DNA of 64,000 bases from Bin87 sp965220105 (GCA_965220105.1 OZ244811.1:3906001-3970000); one strand, 5' to 3'. Positions 1-8,310 are shown, numbered from the stretch's first letter. The notes: a model not told the origin generated them from the letters alone. Numbers and translations: made by a program.

Positions 1-7
1 GCCTGAA

Positions 8-42
8 ATGAAAAGATGCCGTCGCCGACGGCATCTTTTCAT
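8..42 (-). terminator. Bidirectional-type intrinsic terminator
   Basis: A perfect inverted repeat has 17-base arms at 8-24 and 26-42 around a single central base, with A-rich and T-rich outer edges. It lies 33 bases beyond the stop of the minus-strand permease gene ending at 76, so it should end that operon before any ATPase gene could be read. Confidence 0.8.
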
Positions 43-75
43 TGCTCCTGCAACCGGAAGGTTGCGAAGTCAGTA

Positions 76-987
76 TTATCTGCCGCGCAGTTTGGGGTCC
101 AGGCCGTCGCGGAGGGCATCGCCGAGCAGGTTGAAACACAGCACGGTGATGGAGATGGCCAGGCCGGGGAACACCACCAGCCACCAGATGGGTTTGTAGG
201 TATTGGCGATGACGCCGCCCAGCATGTTGCCCCAGCTGGGAGTGGGCGGGGTGATGCCGACGCCGAGGAATCCCAGCGACGCCTCGATGACGATGGCCGC
301 GCCCAGGTGAGCGGTGGCCAGCACCAGGTAGGCCGCGAAGCATTGCGGCGCAATATGGCGGGCCATGATCCTGAAATTGGACGCGCCCATGGCACGGGCG
401 GCGTCCACGTAGGTCAGTTCCTTCACCGAGAGCGCTACCGACCTGATGACTCGCACCCCGTAGGGCAGGCGTGTAACGGCGATGGCGACGATGACGGTCC
501 AGATGCCGCCGCCCAATGCGACCAGCAGCACCATGGCCAACACCAGGGCGGGAAAAGACATGACGATTTCAACGATGCGCTGGCTGATGATGTCGAACCG
601 GCCGCCGAGGAAGGCGCTGGCGACTCCCCATAGCGCTCCGATGGTGGAACCCAGCAGCACCGACAGAACCGAAACCTGCAGGGAAACGCGTCCGCCGTAG
701 ATGATGCGGCTGAGGATGTCTCTGCCCTCGTAGTCGGTGCCAAGGACGTACGTGGTAGACGGAGCAGTGCCCAGTTGGAGGAAATCTACGAATAGCGGAT
801 CGTGGGGGGCGAAAACGCCGGAGGCGCCGGAAACGACGCCGATAATGATCAGGAGCACGCCGGCCACGGCGCCGACCGGGTACCGGCTGGCGAAGGTCCA
901 GAGAGTGCGAACGGCGTTGACCGTCCGTTGCGGAATAGAGGCCGGCGCCGGTACGGTGCTGGTTTGCAGGTTAGCCGGTTGTGCCAC
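76..987 (-). CDS. ABC transporter permease, DppC/OppC type
   Basis: Inner-membrane permease of a peptide/nickel-type ABC importer (family PF00528 with an OppC-like N-terminus). The 303-residue protein has a cytoplasmic N-terminus, a first membrane helix near residues 37-58 and a typical C-terminal permease domain with the EAA-like loop (ASNFRIMARHIAP), and ends DGLDPKLRGR as DppC proteins do. Length is normal. It is the last gene of a minus-strand operon after the binding protein and the partner permease, and a terminator follows at once. The substrate cannot be told from sequence; peptides, nickel complexes and other small organics are all possible for this family. Confidence 0.93.
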   Translation of the reverse strand: MAQPANLQTSTVPAPASIPQRTVNAVRTLWTFASRYPVGAVAGVLLIIIGVVSGASGVFAPHDPLFVDFLQLGTAPSTTYVLGTDYEGRDILSRIIYGGRVSLQVSVLSVLLGSTIGALWGVASAFLGGRFDIISQRIVEIVMSFPALVLAMVLLVALGGGIWTVIVAIAVTRLPYGVRVIRSVALSVKELTYVDAARAMGASNFRIMARHIAPQCFAAYLVLATAHLGAAIVIEASLGFLGVGITPPTPSWGNMLGGVIANTYKPIWWLVVFPGLAISITVLCFNLLGDALRDGLDPKLRGR

Positions 988-1002
988 GGTGGTCTGTCCT
1001 TG

Positions 1003-1066
1003 AATCGAACGTACTAAGAATCGATGGTGCGAAGATTCGGTGGTGCGAAGAATCGAACGAATCAGT
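1003..1066. repeat. Four 16-bp degenerate tandem repeats
   Basis: Four consecutive units start at 1003, 1019, 1035 and 1051. The second and third share GGTGCGAAG and all begin with A(A/T)TCG. They fill the gap between the two permease genes and run into the dppB-type stop codon. Function unknown; see the cross-window finding on short intergenic arrays. Confidence 0.65.
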
Positions 1067-2018
1067 CGTACCTGATGCGTGGGTCCAGGACGGCGTAAGC
1101 TACGTCGATGGACAGGTTTACGAAGACGAAGATGATGCCATAGAGCAGGACCAGGTTTTGCACCACCACGAAGTCCCGCTCGGTGAATGCCTGGACCAAC
1201 GCGGTGCCGAGGCCGGGGACGGTGAAGGCGGTTTCCACGGCCACGGAACCGCCGAGCAGCAGACCGAACAGCACGCCGGAGAGGGTTAGCACCGGGAGCA
1301 GGGCGTTACGGAGGGCGTGGCGCAGGACGACGAGACGCTCGGGCAGGCCCTTGGCGCGGGCAGTGCGGACGTAATCGTCTCGAATGACCTCTAGGAGGGT
1401 GGTGCGGGCCATGCGAGCGATGTACGCCGAAGTGGCGAGACCCAGAACGATGCCCGGAGCTATGACGATCTGGAAGTTACGTATCGGGTCCTCCCAAATC
1501 TGGATGATGCCTAATGGTGGCCGGTAGTTGAACGCGAGCAGGAAGAAGACAACCACCAGAATCGCCACCCAGAAACTGGGCACGGCCAGGAAAATGATGG
1601 TCATAAATCTTGAAACGTAATCTGCGACCCCGTTTTGTTTGATGGCCCCCAATATGCCGACCGGTAAGCCGATTATCCAGGAGATGAGTACTGCCACCAC
1701 GGCGATTTCGGCCGTCAGGGGCCCCCGGCGCAGAATGAGCTCCGAAACGGAGTCGCCGCGCCAGAAGGACTCGCCCATCTTGCCGGTGAAAACGTCCTTC
1801 ATCCAGTCGGCATACTGGATGTACAGTGGTCGGTCGATGCCCAGTTGGCGCTTGATCTCGGCGATATCCGCCGGGGTTAGATTCTCCCGGCCGCCGTCAC
1901 CATAGAGGATGGCCAGCGGGTCTCCCGGCAGGATGCGAAGGGCCAGGAAGATGATGACGGTGATGCCGAACAGACCCGGCAGGGAGTAGAGCAGGCGTCT
2001 GCCGATGTATTTCAGCAT
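1062..2018 (-). CDS. ABC transporter permease, DppB/OppB type
   Basis: Membrane permease that pairs with the DppC-type protein encoded downstream. The 318-residue product starts MLKYIGRRLLYSLPGLFG, a typical DppB N-terminal helix, contains the GILGAIKQNGVADYVSR segment and the cytoplasmic coupling loop (DYVRTARAKGLPERLVVLRHALRNALLP), and ends DPRIRYD, the usual DppB ending. Length matches the family. The binding-protein gene ends only 6 bases upstream, so the two are co-transcribed and probably translationally coupled. Confidence 0.95.
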   Translation of the reverse strand: MLKYIGRRLLYSLPGLFGITVIIFLALRILPGDPLAILYGDGGRENLTPADIAEIKRQLGIDRPLYIQYADWMKDVFTGKMGESFWRGDSVSELILRRGPLTAEIAVVAVLISWIIGLPVGILGAIKQNGVADYVSRFMTIIFLAVPSFWVAILVVVFFLLAFNYRPPLGIIQIWEDPIRNFQIVIAPGIVLGLATSAYIARMARTTLLEVIRDDYVRTARAKGLPERLVVLRHALRNALLPVLTLSGVLFGLLLGGSVAVETAFTVPGLGTALVQAFTERDFVVVQNLVLLYGIIFVFVNLSIDVAYAVLDPRIRYD

Positions 2019-2024
2019 GGGTTA

Positions 2025-3866
2025 CTACTTGTCCAGCCAAGCGGTGTCGAAGCGGATGTCGTTGAAGAGGGTTACGCGGTTGGTACGACCGTGGCCTTTG
2101 AGGTAGTTGGCGAACCCGTCGATGATGGTGAAGTGGTTGATGAGGATCATGGGCGACCATTCTTCGAGGATTGCCGCGCCACGGAAGGTAAGTTCTTCTT
2201 TCCTCACCGGGTCGGTTTCTCCGATGAGCTCGGCCACTAACGCATCAAATTCAGGATTGGAAGACCCACGGTTCCAGTTGCCGCCAACCCCGGTGGTGAA
2301 CCACGCCGACCAATACGCGGCTGTGGAAGCCAGAGGAGTGGGAGTACCGTTGACCGCCAGGTCGTAGTTACCCTGATCTCGGTCTTCCTGCCATACGGAA
2401 GTGTGTACGACACGGATTTCAGCGTCGACGTTCAGGTTTTGCTTCAAGAACGCTTGCATCATGGGCGCCATGGGCGAGACGAAGAAGTTGATATCCCGCA
2501 CCATCAGGTCGAGGGTTGGGAACCCTTCACCGTTGGGGTAACCGGCATCTGCCAGGAGCTGTTGGGCCGTAGCTATGTCGTCAGCGGAGACCGGGCAATT
2601 GTAGCCTGGTTTCTTATCGATCGTTTCTGCCCGGTATTTTGTGCCGAAGTCTGGGTCGTTAGGAAGGATCCAGGTCCCTACCTCGATTTCGCGAATTGCA
2701 GCGACGGCAGTAGCAATGGCGCAGCGATCTTGTACCATGGAGAGAGCACGTCGTACGCGGGCGTCACCCAGCACTTCGTTTTCGTGATTAACGAACATTC
2801 CTCCTACGCCTGGCACCGAATATACGACCACGGTGTGAGTGTCGGCGTAGTTTTGGCGGATGTCGTCGCGCAAATCAGCGCCGGCCCCGTAGACGTAATC
2901 AACCCGGCCGGAAATTAGCGCCGCTCCCGTAGCCGGTCCGTAGGCCAGGTGGTTGTGCTGGATTCCGTCCAGATAGGGCAGTTCGGGGTTCCAGTAGTTG
3001 GGGTTCTTTTCGTTCTTCCAGAACTCGCCGGCCTGGTGGTCATTCAGGATATAAGGGCCGGTGCCGGGGTGTTCCGTGGTGCCCGGCTTGAGCTTCTTGA
3101 GGTCCAGGTTGTTGTCGTCCAACGTCTTCTTGCGCTCGATGACGTTCCAGCCGGAGGCTATGGCCGCTGGTAGGAAGCTGCGCGGCGCCTTGAGCACAAA
3201 CTCCACCGTCAGCGGATCTACGGTGCGAAGCTCGGTCACGGCTTCGAAGACGCTCTGACGGGGGGAAATCATGCCGACGGGTGGGAAGATGATGCGGTCG
3301 AAGGTGGCCTTGATGTCCGCGGAAGTCAACTCGGCGCCGTCGTGGAATAGCACGCCGTCGCGCAGATGGAAAGTGTAAACGAGACCGTCGTCGGAGATTT
3401 CCCATGCGTACCCCAGGTCTGGGATGACCTCTCTACCCCCGTCGAATGGGCTATACCGCAACAGGTTGTCGAAGTAGGGTCCCTGGGGTTGGGCGCAGGC
3501 TGCGGTGTTGCACTGGTGCATGTCGAAGTGCGGGGAGTCGGATAGTCCGGCCCACTGCATGGTGCCGCCGCGCTTGGGATTGTCCTCGGGGGCTTTCAGC
3601 ATGAGTCGAGGAGTGTCGGCCTGAACCTGAGGCGGCACCGTTGGTTCCGCGGTGGCGAACGGTGTCGAGGCAACGGTGGGCTCGGCTCCCGGCGCGGTGG
3701 TAGCAGCGGTTTGTTGATCCTGAGATGACTGGGAGCTCTGGGAATCCTGTGGAGCCTGGGGCGCGGCTTGCTCCTGGGGAGCAGCTCCGCCGCAAGCGAT
3801 TACCAAGGTCAGCGCCAACAACAGGACCACGGAGAGTGTGGTTTTAGGGGCAATTGCTGCCAACAT
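2025..3866 (-). CDS. ABC transporter substrate-binding lipoprotein, SBP_bac_5 family
   Basis: Extracellular solute-binding lipoprotein (family 5, peptide/nickel type) that feeds the two permeases. The 613-residue protein has a lipoprotein signal with lipobox LVIAC ending near residue 25, a low-complexity Q/A/S/T linker to about residue 90, then the binding domain with the family hallmark Y-x-F-x-L-R-D-G-V-x-F-H-D-G (YTFHLRDGVLFHDG). The start is supported by AAGGAG eight bases upstream of ATG. First gene of the minus-strand operon. The ligand is unknown. The long linker suggests tethering away from the membrane. Confidence 0.94.
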   Translation of the reverse strand: MLAAIAPKTTLSVVLLLALTLVIACGGAAPQEQAAPQAPQDSQSSQSSQDQQTAATTAPGAEPTVASTPFATAEPTVPPQVQADTPRLMLKAPEDNPKRGGTMQWAGLSDSPHFDMHQCNTAACAQPQGPYFDNLLRYSPFDGGREVIPDLGYAWEISDDGLVYTFHLRDGVLFHDGAELTSADIKATFDRIIFPPVGMISPRQSVFEAVTELRTVDPLTVEFVLKAPRSFLPAAIASGWNVIERKKTLDDNNLDLKKLKPGTTEHPGTGPYILNDHQAGEFWKNEKNPNYWNPELPYLDGIQHNHLAYGPATGAALISGRVDYVYGAGADLRDDIRQNYADTHTVVVYSVPGVGGMFVNHENEVLGDARVRRALSMVQDRCAIATAVAAIREIEVGTWILPNDPDFGTKYRAETIDKKPGYNCPVSADDIATAQQLLADAGYPNGEGFPTLDLMVRDINFFVSPMAPMMQAFLKQNLNVDAEIRVVHTSVWQEDRDQGNYDLAVNGTPTPLASTAAYWSAWFTTGVGGNWNRGSSNPEFDALVAELIGETDPVRKEELTFRGAAILEEWSPMILINHFTIIDGFANYLKGHGRTNRVTLFNDIRFDTAWLDK

Positions 3867-4169
3867 ATTCTGAGCTCCTTAGAACCGGTGGCATGGTGGA
3901 TATTCACCACAGACGGTTTCCGCAGACAAACGAAAAGCCTGCGTCAATTCCGATTGAGACCAACGGATTCGGGAGGTTGGCCGTCCGCCATGATTTACCA
4001 CCTTGCCTGAACCGCTGTCAAATGGGCGACCGCAAATGTCGGGTTGGTTTCGCCCATTGCCCAGCAATACATTACGTTTATCGTAAGAGTGGCCATAAAA
4101 AACAATGCGGTAATGGCGACGAAAACCGTAACGGGTTGTCCGGTGGTGTTTTCGATCCGCCGGGGGCAA
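3867..4169. other. Intergenic region; promoter side of the transporter operon
   Basis: This 303-bp gap lies between the znuB stop and the binding-protein start, both on the minus strand. I see no conserved gene. A 63-codon minus-strand frame (3995-4186, TTG start overlapping the znuB end, one hydrophobic segment) is possible, but nothing further supports it. Confidence 0.4.
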
Positions 4170-5042
4170 TCAGCTGGCGTCGGCAACCGGGTCCGGGGCG
4201 GCCCGACGGCGCAGACGGGCCAGGAGCGTCCATCGCCGCGGCGAAAGGATTACCACCACCAGGAGTAGACCCACCGATGCGACCACGATGGCCGGCCCGG
4301 TGGGCAGGTCGTAGTAATACGACACGTACAGGCCGACCAGGACAGCGACCAGCGCCGACAGCACGGTGGCGGCCATCATCGTGGCCAGCCGGCGAGCCAA
4401 CAGCGACCCGGTTACCGCTGGCACGACGAGGAGCGACATAACCATCACGTTGCCCACCGTTTTCAGAGCGGCCACCGTGGTGAGGGCGACCAGCAGGGGC
4501 AGCAGGTATTCCAGGAAGCGTACCGGTACTCCGGACGCTTGGGCCACGGTGGCATCGTAGGTGGTGAAAACCAACTCCTTGTACAGGAGGCGCACCACCA
4601 GCAATACGCCGGAGGCGAGTAGTCCTACCGCCAGGACGTCGCCCCAGGATGCGCCCAGGACGTTGCCAAACAGGATGCCGAGCAGGTCACCCGCGTAGTT
4701 GTCAGTAGAGTTGATGATAATGACGCCCACGGCGAATCCGCCGGCGAACATCACGCCGATGATGGCGTCGATGCGGACACCCGCCCTACGGGAAATGGCC
4801 GATATGGTGAGGGAGGCCGGTATCGCCCACAACAAAGCGCCCAGGAACACGTTGATCCCCAGCAGGAACGCCGCAGCCATGCCGACGAGCGCCGAATGGG
4901 CGATGGCGTCGCCGAGGAAAGCCATCCCGCGCAACACCACAAAGGTGCCGACGACACCGCAGGCGACGGCCGCCAGCGCCGAGACCAGCAGAGCCCGTTG
5001 CATGAACCCGTATTGCATGGGTTCGACGATGATGTCCAGCAA
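4170..5042 (-). CDS. znuB: Metal ABC transporter permease (ZnuB/MntB, ABC-3 family)
   Basis: Integral membrane component of a zinc or manganese ABC importer. The 290-residue protein has about eight to nine hydrophobic segments and ABC-3 family landmarks: GMAFLGDAIAHSALVG near residues 39-54, the metal-site-rich central helices, and TVGNVMVMSLLVVPAVTG near residues 206-223. Start is TTG, supported by GGAG six bases upstream; an internal ATG lies at 5018. It follows znuA in the same direction, so the partner binding protein fixes the likely substrate as Zn2+. No znuC-type ATPase gene is present between or beside them. Confidence 0.93.
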   Translation of the reverse strand: MLDIIVEPMQYGFMQRALLVSALAAVACGVVGTFVVLRGMAFLGDAIAHSALVGMAAAFLLGINVFLGALLWAIPASLTISAISRRAGVRIDAIIGVMFAGGFAVGVIIINSTDNYAGDLLGILFGNVLGASWGDVLAVGLLASGVLLVVRLLYKELVFTTYDATVAQASGVPVRFLEYLLPLLVALTTVAALKTVGNVMVMSLLVVPAVTGSLLARRLATMMAATVLSALVAVLVGLYVSYYYDLPTGPAIVVASVGLLLVVVILSPRRWTLLARLRRRAAPDPVADAS

Positions 5043-5065
5043 TGGCGGCTCCGGGCGTGCGGCGC

Positions 5066-5103
5066 GGGTTAGGCGAGGTCCGGCGGGTCAGGCGAGGTCC
5101 GGT
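5066..5103. repeat. Two 19-bp direct repeats
   Basis: Units at 5066-5084 and 5085-5103 share GGGT(T/C)AGGCGAGGTCCGG. They lie in the znuA-znuB gap. No known function. Confidence 0.6.
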
Positions 5104-5155
5104 GTAGTTCCCTGCACCGGGCCCCTGGGTTCTGCATTGTGCATGGGACGGGATT

Positions 5156-6298
5156 TTACCGCAGCAGGGCGGCCAGCGCGTCGGCGTTGGCGCGCATCAT
5201 GGCGATGTAGTCGGGGTAGGCAGCGTCGGGAAGGGAGCGAATGACGCCCACGTGGATGCCGGCGTCGCGGGCCACCTGTTCCAGGGCGTCCGCCGAGAAC
5301 TGGGGTTCTGCGAAGACGGCCGGCAGACCGCGATGCTGCACCAGCTCCAGCACCGACACGATATCGTCGGGTGCAACGTCGCCGCCGTGCCTGCCGACGA
5401 AGGCCAGGACGTCGAAACCGTACCTGGCGCCGAAGTAGCCGAAGGCGTCGTGGAAGGTGACGATGACCCGGCGTTGGTCGGGGATGGCGGAGAGGGTTTC
5501 CTCGATGTAGGTGTCCAACGCTTCCAACTGGCCGATGTATGCCGCGGCGTTGTCCAGATAAAAACCGGCGTGTTCCGGGTCGACGGCGACCAGGCCGTTG
5601 GAAATCTGGTTGACGTAGTGAACGACGTGCCGGGGGTTCTGCCAGAAATGAGGGTCGCCGGCGCCGTGTTCGTCGTCGTGGCCGTCGTCGTGGCCGTCGT
5701 CGTGGCCGTCGTCGTGGCCGTCGTCGTGGCCGTCGTCGTGGCCGTCGTCGGGCCCGTCTTGTTCACGCCGGGGAAAGTCCAGTTCAGCCAGCTCGCTGGG
5801 CACCAAACCTGCCGAGGCGACTACGTGGGTGGTGTTTGCGGGAACGGTTTTTTTGATAAGGTCGGCGATCTTGGGGGACAAACGGGCCCCGTTGGATATG
5901 ATCAGGTCGGCGCTGGCGATATGCGCGCTGTCGCGGGGAGTGCTCTGCCAGGTGTGTACGTCGCTGTCGGCGGGCACAAGGTTGTGAATGTTGACGCGAT
6001 GGCCGGCGATTTGCCCAACCAGGTCGGCCAGCACGGGGGTGGTGGCGACCACCGCAATGGGTGCGGATTGTTCGGCTGACGTCGCTGGATCCGTTGCCGC
6101 ACCCGACGACGCCAACCCTGGACTGGTCACGCTGACGCCCTGGGAAGTAGCAGTCGTTGGGGCGGGTGTATCACCGGCCCCGCAGGCGGGCAACGCGAGG
6201 GCCCACACCAGCAACAGCGTTAACGCCGCCGCCATCAACCAAGTTTGGTTAGGGACGGGAAGACGTCGCGTGATGAGTAGCTTTGGTGGATTGATCAC
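5156..6298 (-). CDS. znuA: Zinc ABC transporter substrate-binding lipoprotein
   Basis: Captures Zn2+ outside the membrane and delivers it to ZnuB (cluster A-I metal-binding proteins). The 380-residue protein has a lipoprotein signal with lipobox LPAC near residue 39, the first lobe with LADLVGQIAG and a metal-ligand region around DVHTWQSTPRD, then an acidic His-rich loop of six GHDD units near residues 182-206. DPHFWQNPRH and a C-terminal lobe with VTFHDAFGYFGARYG follow. GTG start with GAGG seven bases upstream. The His loop is typical of zinc rather than manganese carriers but is unusually regular here. It heads a minus-strand operon with znuB; a Zur-like gene lies just upstream. Confidence 0.93.
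   Translation of the reverse strand: MINPPKLLITRRLPVPNQTWLMAAALTLLLVWALALPACGAGDTPAPTTATSQGVSVTSPGLASSGAATDPATSAEQSAPIAVVATTPVLADLVGQIAGHRVNIHNLVPADSDVHTWQSTPRDSAHIASADLIISNGARLSPKIADLIKKTVPANTTHVVASAGLVPSELAELDFPRREQDGPDDGHDDGHDDGHDDGHDDGHDDGHDDEHGAGDPHFWQNPRHVVHYVNQISNGLVAVDPEHAGFYLDNAAAYIGQLEALDTYIEETLSAIPDQRRVIVTFHDAFGYFGARYGFDVLAFVGRHGGDVAPDDIVSVLELVQHRGLPAVFAEPQFSADALEQVARDAGIHVGVIRSLPDAAYPDYIAMMRANADALAALLR
5671..5755. repeat. 12-bp coding minisatellite in znuA
   Basis: About seven near-perfect copies of a 12-bp unit (plus-strand form gtggccgtcgtc) encode the GHDD repeats of ZnuA. Length variation here would change the number of His residues in the metal loop without a frameshift. Confidence 0.85.
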
Positions 6299-6330
6299 GG
6301 AAATACCTCGACGATGGGGTATCAGTTGCC

Positions 6331-6345
6331 GGTATTATCAATACC
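6331..6345. promoter_or_regulatory. Candidate Zur operator upstream of znuA
   Basis: A perfect inverted repeat GGTATT-ATC-AATACC lies 33 bp upstream of the znuA start, in the AT-rich gap between znuA and the Fur-family gene. Position and symmetry suit a Zur/Fur-family operator. It does not match a consensus I can name with confidence. Confidence 0.45.
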
Positions 6346-6412
6346 CAGTATCAATTGAATTTGTTGTTGATTCTATGTATCAATAATCCGGGATAATAAA
6401 AAAAGCGCCGGT

Positions 6413-6880
6413 TTAGTCTCGGGCGCAGTTGCGGCAGCGGCCGTAGACCTCCAGCCAGTGGCCACTCATCTGGAAACCAGAGGCGGAAGCCGCAGCTTCC
6501 AGGAGCTCTTCGACGTCGCAGCCAACCAGGTCGGATGACATGCCGCACACCGCGCACAGCAGGTGGTGGTGATGACCGCCGTGGCTAAGTTGGTAGCGCA
6601 TCTCTCCGTCTTCAAGGAGGACCCGGCAGACCAGGTCGGTGTCGACCAGGAGACGCAGGCCGCGAAACACGGTGGCGCGGCCAACGCAGGGGAGGGCGGA
6701 GCACAACTCTTCGGCGGTGAAGGGACGGCTCTGTGCAGCGACGGCGCTGACCACCAAACGGCGCGGCTCGGTGTCCCGATGACCCAAACTGGTGAGCTCG
6801 CCCACGATCTCGTCGACGACGGCAGCGGAGCGCGGCCGGGGGTGGTGGTGGCCCTGGTGTTTGAAGGTGGCGGCAATCAT
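6413..6880 (-). CDS. zur: Fur-family metalloregulator, probably Zur
   Basis: Winged-helix repressor that senses zinc. The 155-residue protein has an N-terminal helix-turn-helix region with the recognition segment AELCSALPCVGRATVFRGLRLL and a His-rich sensor motif SHGGHHHHLLCAVCG. It carries two structural CxxC pairs (CAVC near residues 109-112, CRNC near 150-153), as in Fur-family proteins with a structural Zn site. Placement next to znuA/znuB argues for Zur rather than Fur or PerR. No clear Shine-Dalgarno sequence precedes the ATG. The gene is upstream of znuA in the same direction with a 114-bp gap holding a palindrome. Confidence 0.9.
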   Translation of the reverse strand: MIAATFKHQGHHHPRPRSAAVVDEIVGELTSLGHRDTEPRRLVVSAVAAQSRPFTAEELCSALPCVGRATVFRGLRLLVDTDLVCRVLLEDGEMRYQLSHGGHHHHLLCAVCGMSSDLVGCDVEELLEAAASASGFQMSGHWLEVYGRCRNCARD

Positions 6881-6884
6881 TAAC

Positions 6885-6897
6885 GATATCCGATATC
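6885..6897. promoter_or_regulatory. Paired GATATC motifs upstream of zur
   Basis: Two GATATC palindromes one base apart lie 4 bp upstream of the zur start and could overlap its promoter, suggesting autoregulation. This is position-based only. Confidence 0.3.
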
Positions 6898-7241
6898 AGT
6901 AACATGGTATTAGGGATGGGGTTTTCGGTCAACGGGCCGGCGCCCCCACGCGTACCACCTTGTCAAACAGAACCGGCTGGCAGTCATTGCGTGGAGCGGA
7001 TGGTTCGACAGGTTCAGGATGAGCAGAAGGTGGTAAGTGCGGATTTTCACCCTCACCCCAAGGCTCTCCCATCAAGGGAGAGGGAGCGAGGTTGCCGCGA
7101 TGCGCTCGGAATGGCAAGGTGGGTACGGGTAGGACGCCGGTGGCTCTTGACGATGGAGAGGTGTAAGGGATATATTCGCCGCATCAATCCGGCGGTTGCC
7201 GGAGCACCGTTCGAACAGAAACAGCCGCGGGGGAGTTGAAA
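6898..7241. other. Intergenic region with a CCCTCTCCC-type repeat
   Basis: The region between zur and the FmdB-type gene (transcribed apart) holds a copy of the dispersed hairpin repeat at 7046-7084 (CCCTCACCCC, then CTCTCCC-ATCAAG-GGGAGAG). No gene seen. Confidence 0.6.
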
Positions 7242-7481
7242 ATGCCCATTTATGAATATGCGTGTCCGACGTGCGGGCACAAGTTCGAAAAGTTGCAGTC
7301 CATGTCGGCGCAGGGGGCGGACTGCCCACATTGCGAACAGCCGGCCAAGCGCGCCATCTCCGTGTTTGCCGCGGTGAGCAAGGGCGACGGGTTTGCCAGC
7401 GACATGTCCGACCTGGGCGGGATGCCCATGTCCATGCCGATGGGAGGCGGTTGCGGAGGAGCCTGCGGCTGCGGTCACTGA
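7242..7481 (+). CDS. FmdB-family zinc ribbon protein
   Basis: Small cytosolic zinc-ribbon protein of the FmdB/CxxC_CxxC_SSSS type, 79 residues. It begins MPIYEYACPTCGHKFEKLQ and has the second pair CPHC near residues 28-31, followed by a Met/Gly-rich tail and a terminal cluster CGGACGCGH. The ATG at 7242 has GGGGAG just upstream, so I prefer it to a TTG six bases earlier. The family was named beside formamidase genes, but its biochemical role is unsettled. The gene stands alone and is followed by a strong terminator. Confidence 0.88.
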   Translation: MPIYEYACPTCGHKFEKLQSMSAQGADCPHCEQPAKRAISVFAAVSKGDGFASDMSDLGGMPMSMPMGGGCGGACGCGH

Positions 7482-7508
7482 CGCCTCTGACGCATACTAC
7501 GGTTATGC

Positions 7509-7541
7509 AGCGCCGCCCGGAACCACGGGCGGCGCTTTTTT
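7509..7541 (+). terminator. Intrinsic terminator after the FmdB-type gene
   Basis: Arms AGCGCCGCCCG (7509-7519) and CGGGCGGCGCT (7526-7536) around a 6-base loop are followed by a run of seven T. Confidence 0.93.
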
Positions 7542-7548
7542 TGATCTG

Positions 7549-8310
7549 TCAGGGCGACGGGGCTGATTCCGGCGCAGCCGGTCCGCGACGCAGGTTTGCC
7601 CAACGGCGGTACGCTAAGGTGACGGCGCTGGTCGACAGCACCAACACGGATCCCAGCACCGATGTCAGCGCCACGCGCATGGTGGCATCAAACCAGAACC
7701 CGCCGGGGAACATTATCAGCAGGTAGTCGGTGCGGGGGTCCAGAATCCACAAGTCGTTGGCGAAACTGAGCCGGTGGAACAGCAGGAAGAGTTGCTCGAA
7801 TCCGGCCAGCGCCGCCAGCCCCACGCCCACCACGGCGGCCAGGGTGATGGCTCCTGCCCAAATGCCGGCACGGGCCAGCGTTGGCAGGAACGCGCCGCGG
7901 CGCATGATGAACCCAGCGGCCAACACCAGGAAAATCCAGGCGATGGACGCCACCGCCACCCAGTAGACGCCACGCACCAGCCGCTTCACGTCGTACATGT
8001 GGGCCACTTCCCGGGCGTTGAAAATGTCCTGCTCGACACCGGAGACCGGGGCGCGGACCGCCAGGGGTTCGTCCCGGGAGATGAAATACGAGCGCAACTC
8101 GGCTCCGATGCGGTTCAGGTGGGCATCGCTGATCCCGCTGCGTTGCGCCGTGTTGTAGCGCTCGAAACCGTTGCGGTACAGGCCGGGGTCGTTGATGGCC
8201 CAGGTGGCGGAACCGGCGACCAGGAAAAGCAGCGCGGCCGGCGCTATCAGCGCCGTCGCGACGCGCAGGCACGTCGCCAGGACCGTTGAACCGATGGTTG
8301 GAGTTTCCAC
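7549..8310 (-). CDS. DUF1461/TIGR01906 membrane protein, Lit-like lipoprotein transacylase
   Basis: Membrane protein of the family that includes Lit, the enzyme that moves an acyl chain within bacterial lipoproteins to give the lyso form (established for Firmicutes members). The 253-residue protein has four hydrophobic segments near residues 17-38, 115-137, 148-172 and 210-235. It also has an extracytoplasmic region with FNAREVAHMYDVK (His104) and the motif FHRLSFANDLWILDPRTDYLLIMFP (His179). Two conserved His about 70-75 residues apart match the Lit pattern as I remember it. Start codon is GTG without a clear Shine-Dalgarno sequence. It may act on the lipoproteins encoded nearby; this is inferred. 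Confidence 0.75.
   Translation of the reverse strand: METPTIGSTVLATCLRVATALIAPAALLFLVAGSATWAINDPGLYRNGFERYNTAQRSGISDAHLNRIGAELRSYFISRDEPLAVRAPVSGVEQDIFNAREVAHMYDVKRLVRGVYWVAVASIAWIFLVLAAGFIMRRGAFLPTLARAGIWAGAITLAAVVGVGLAALAGFEQLFLLFHRLSFANDLWILDPRTDYLLIMFPGGFWFDATMRVALTSVLGSVLVLSTSAVTLAYRRWANLRRGPAAPESAPSP

Noticed and set aside
76..633. Overlapping frames on the plus strand within the dppC-type gene (for example 16-633)
   Set aside because: They are GC-rich shadows of the minus-strand permease, with no family motifs, and the minus-strand reading gives a normal DppC protein.
3995..4186. 63-codon minus-strand frame with one hydrophobic segment
   Set aside because: TTG start overlaps the znuB stop, there is no ribosome-binding site and no recognised homologue; kept only as a note in the gap entry.
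5252..6079. 275-codon plus-strand frame inside znuA
   Set aside because: Its long VVAVVVAVV-type stretch is only the mirror image of the GHDD minisatellite; znuA has signal, lipobox and family motifs.
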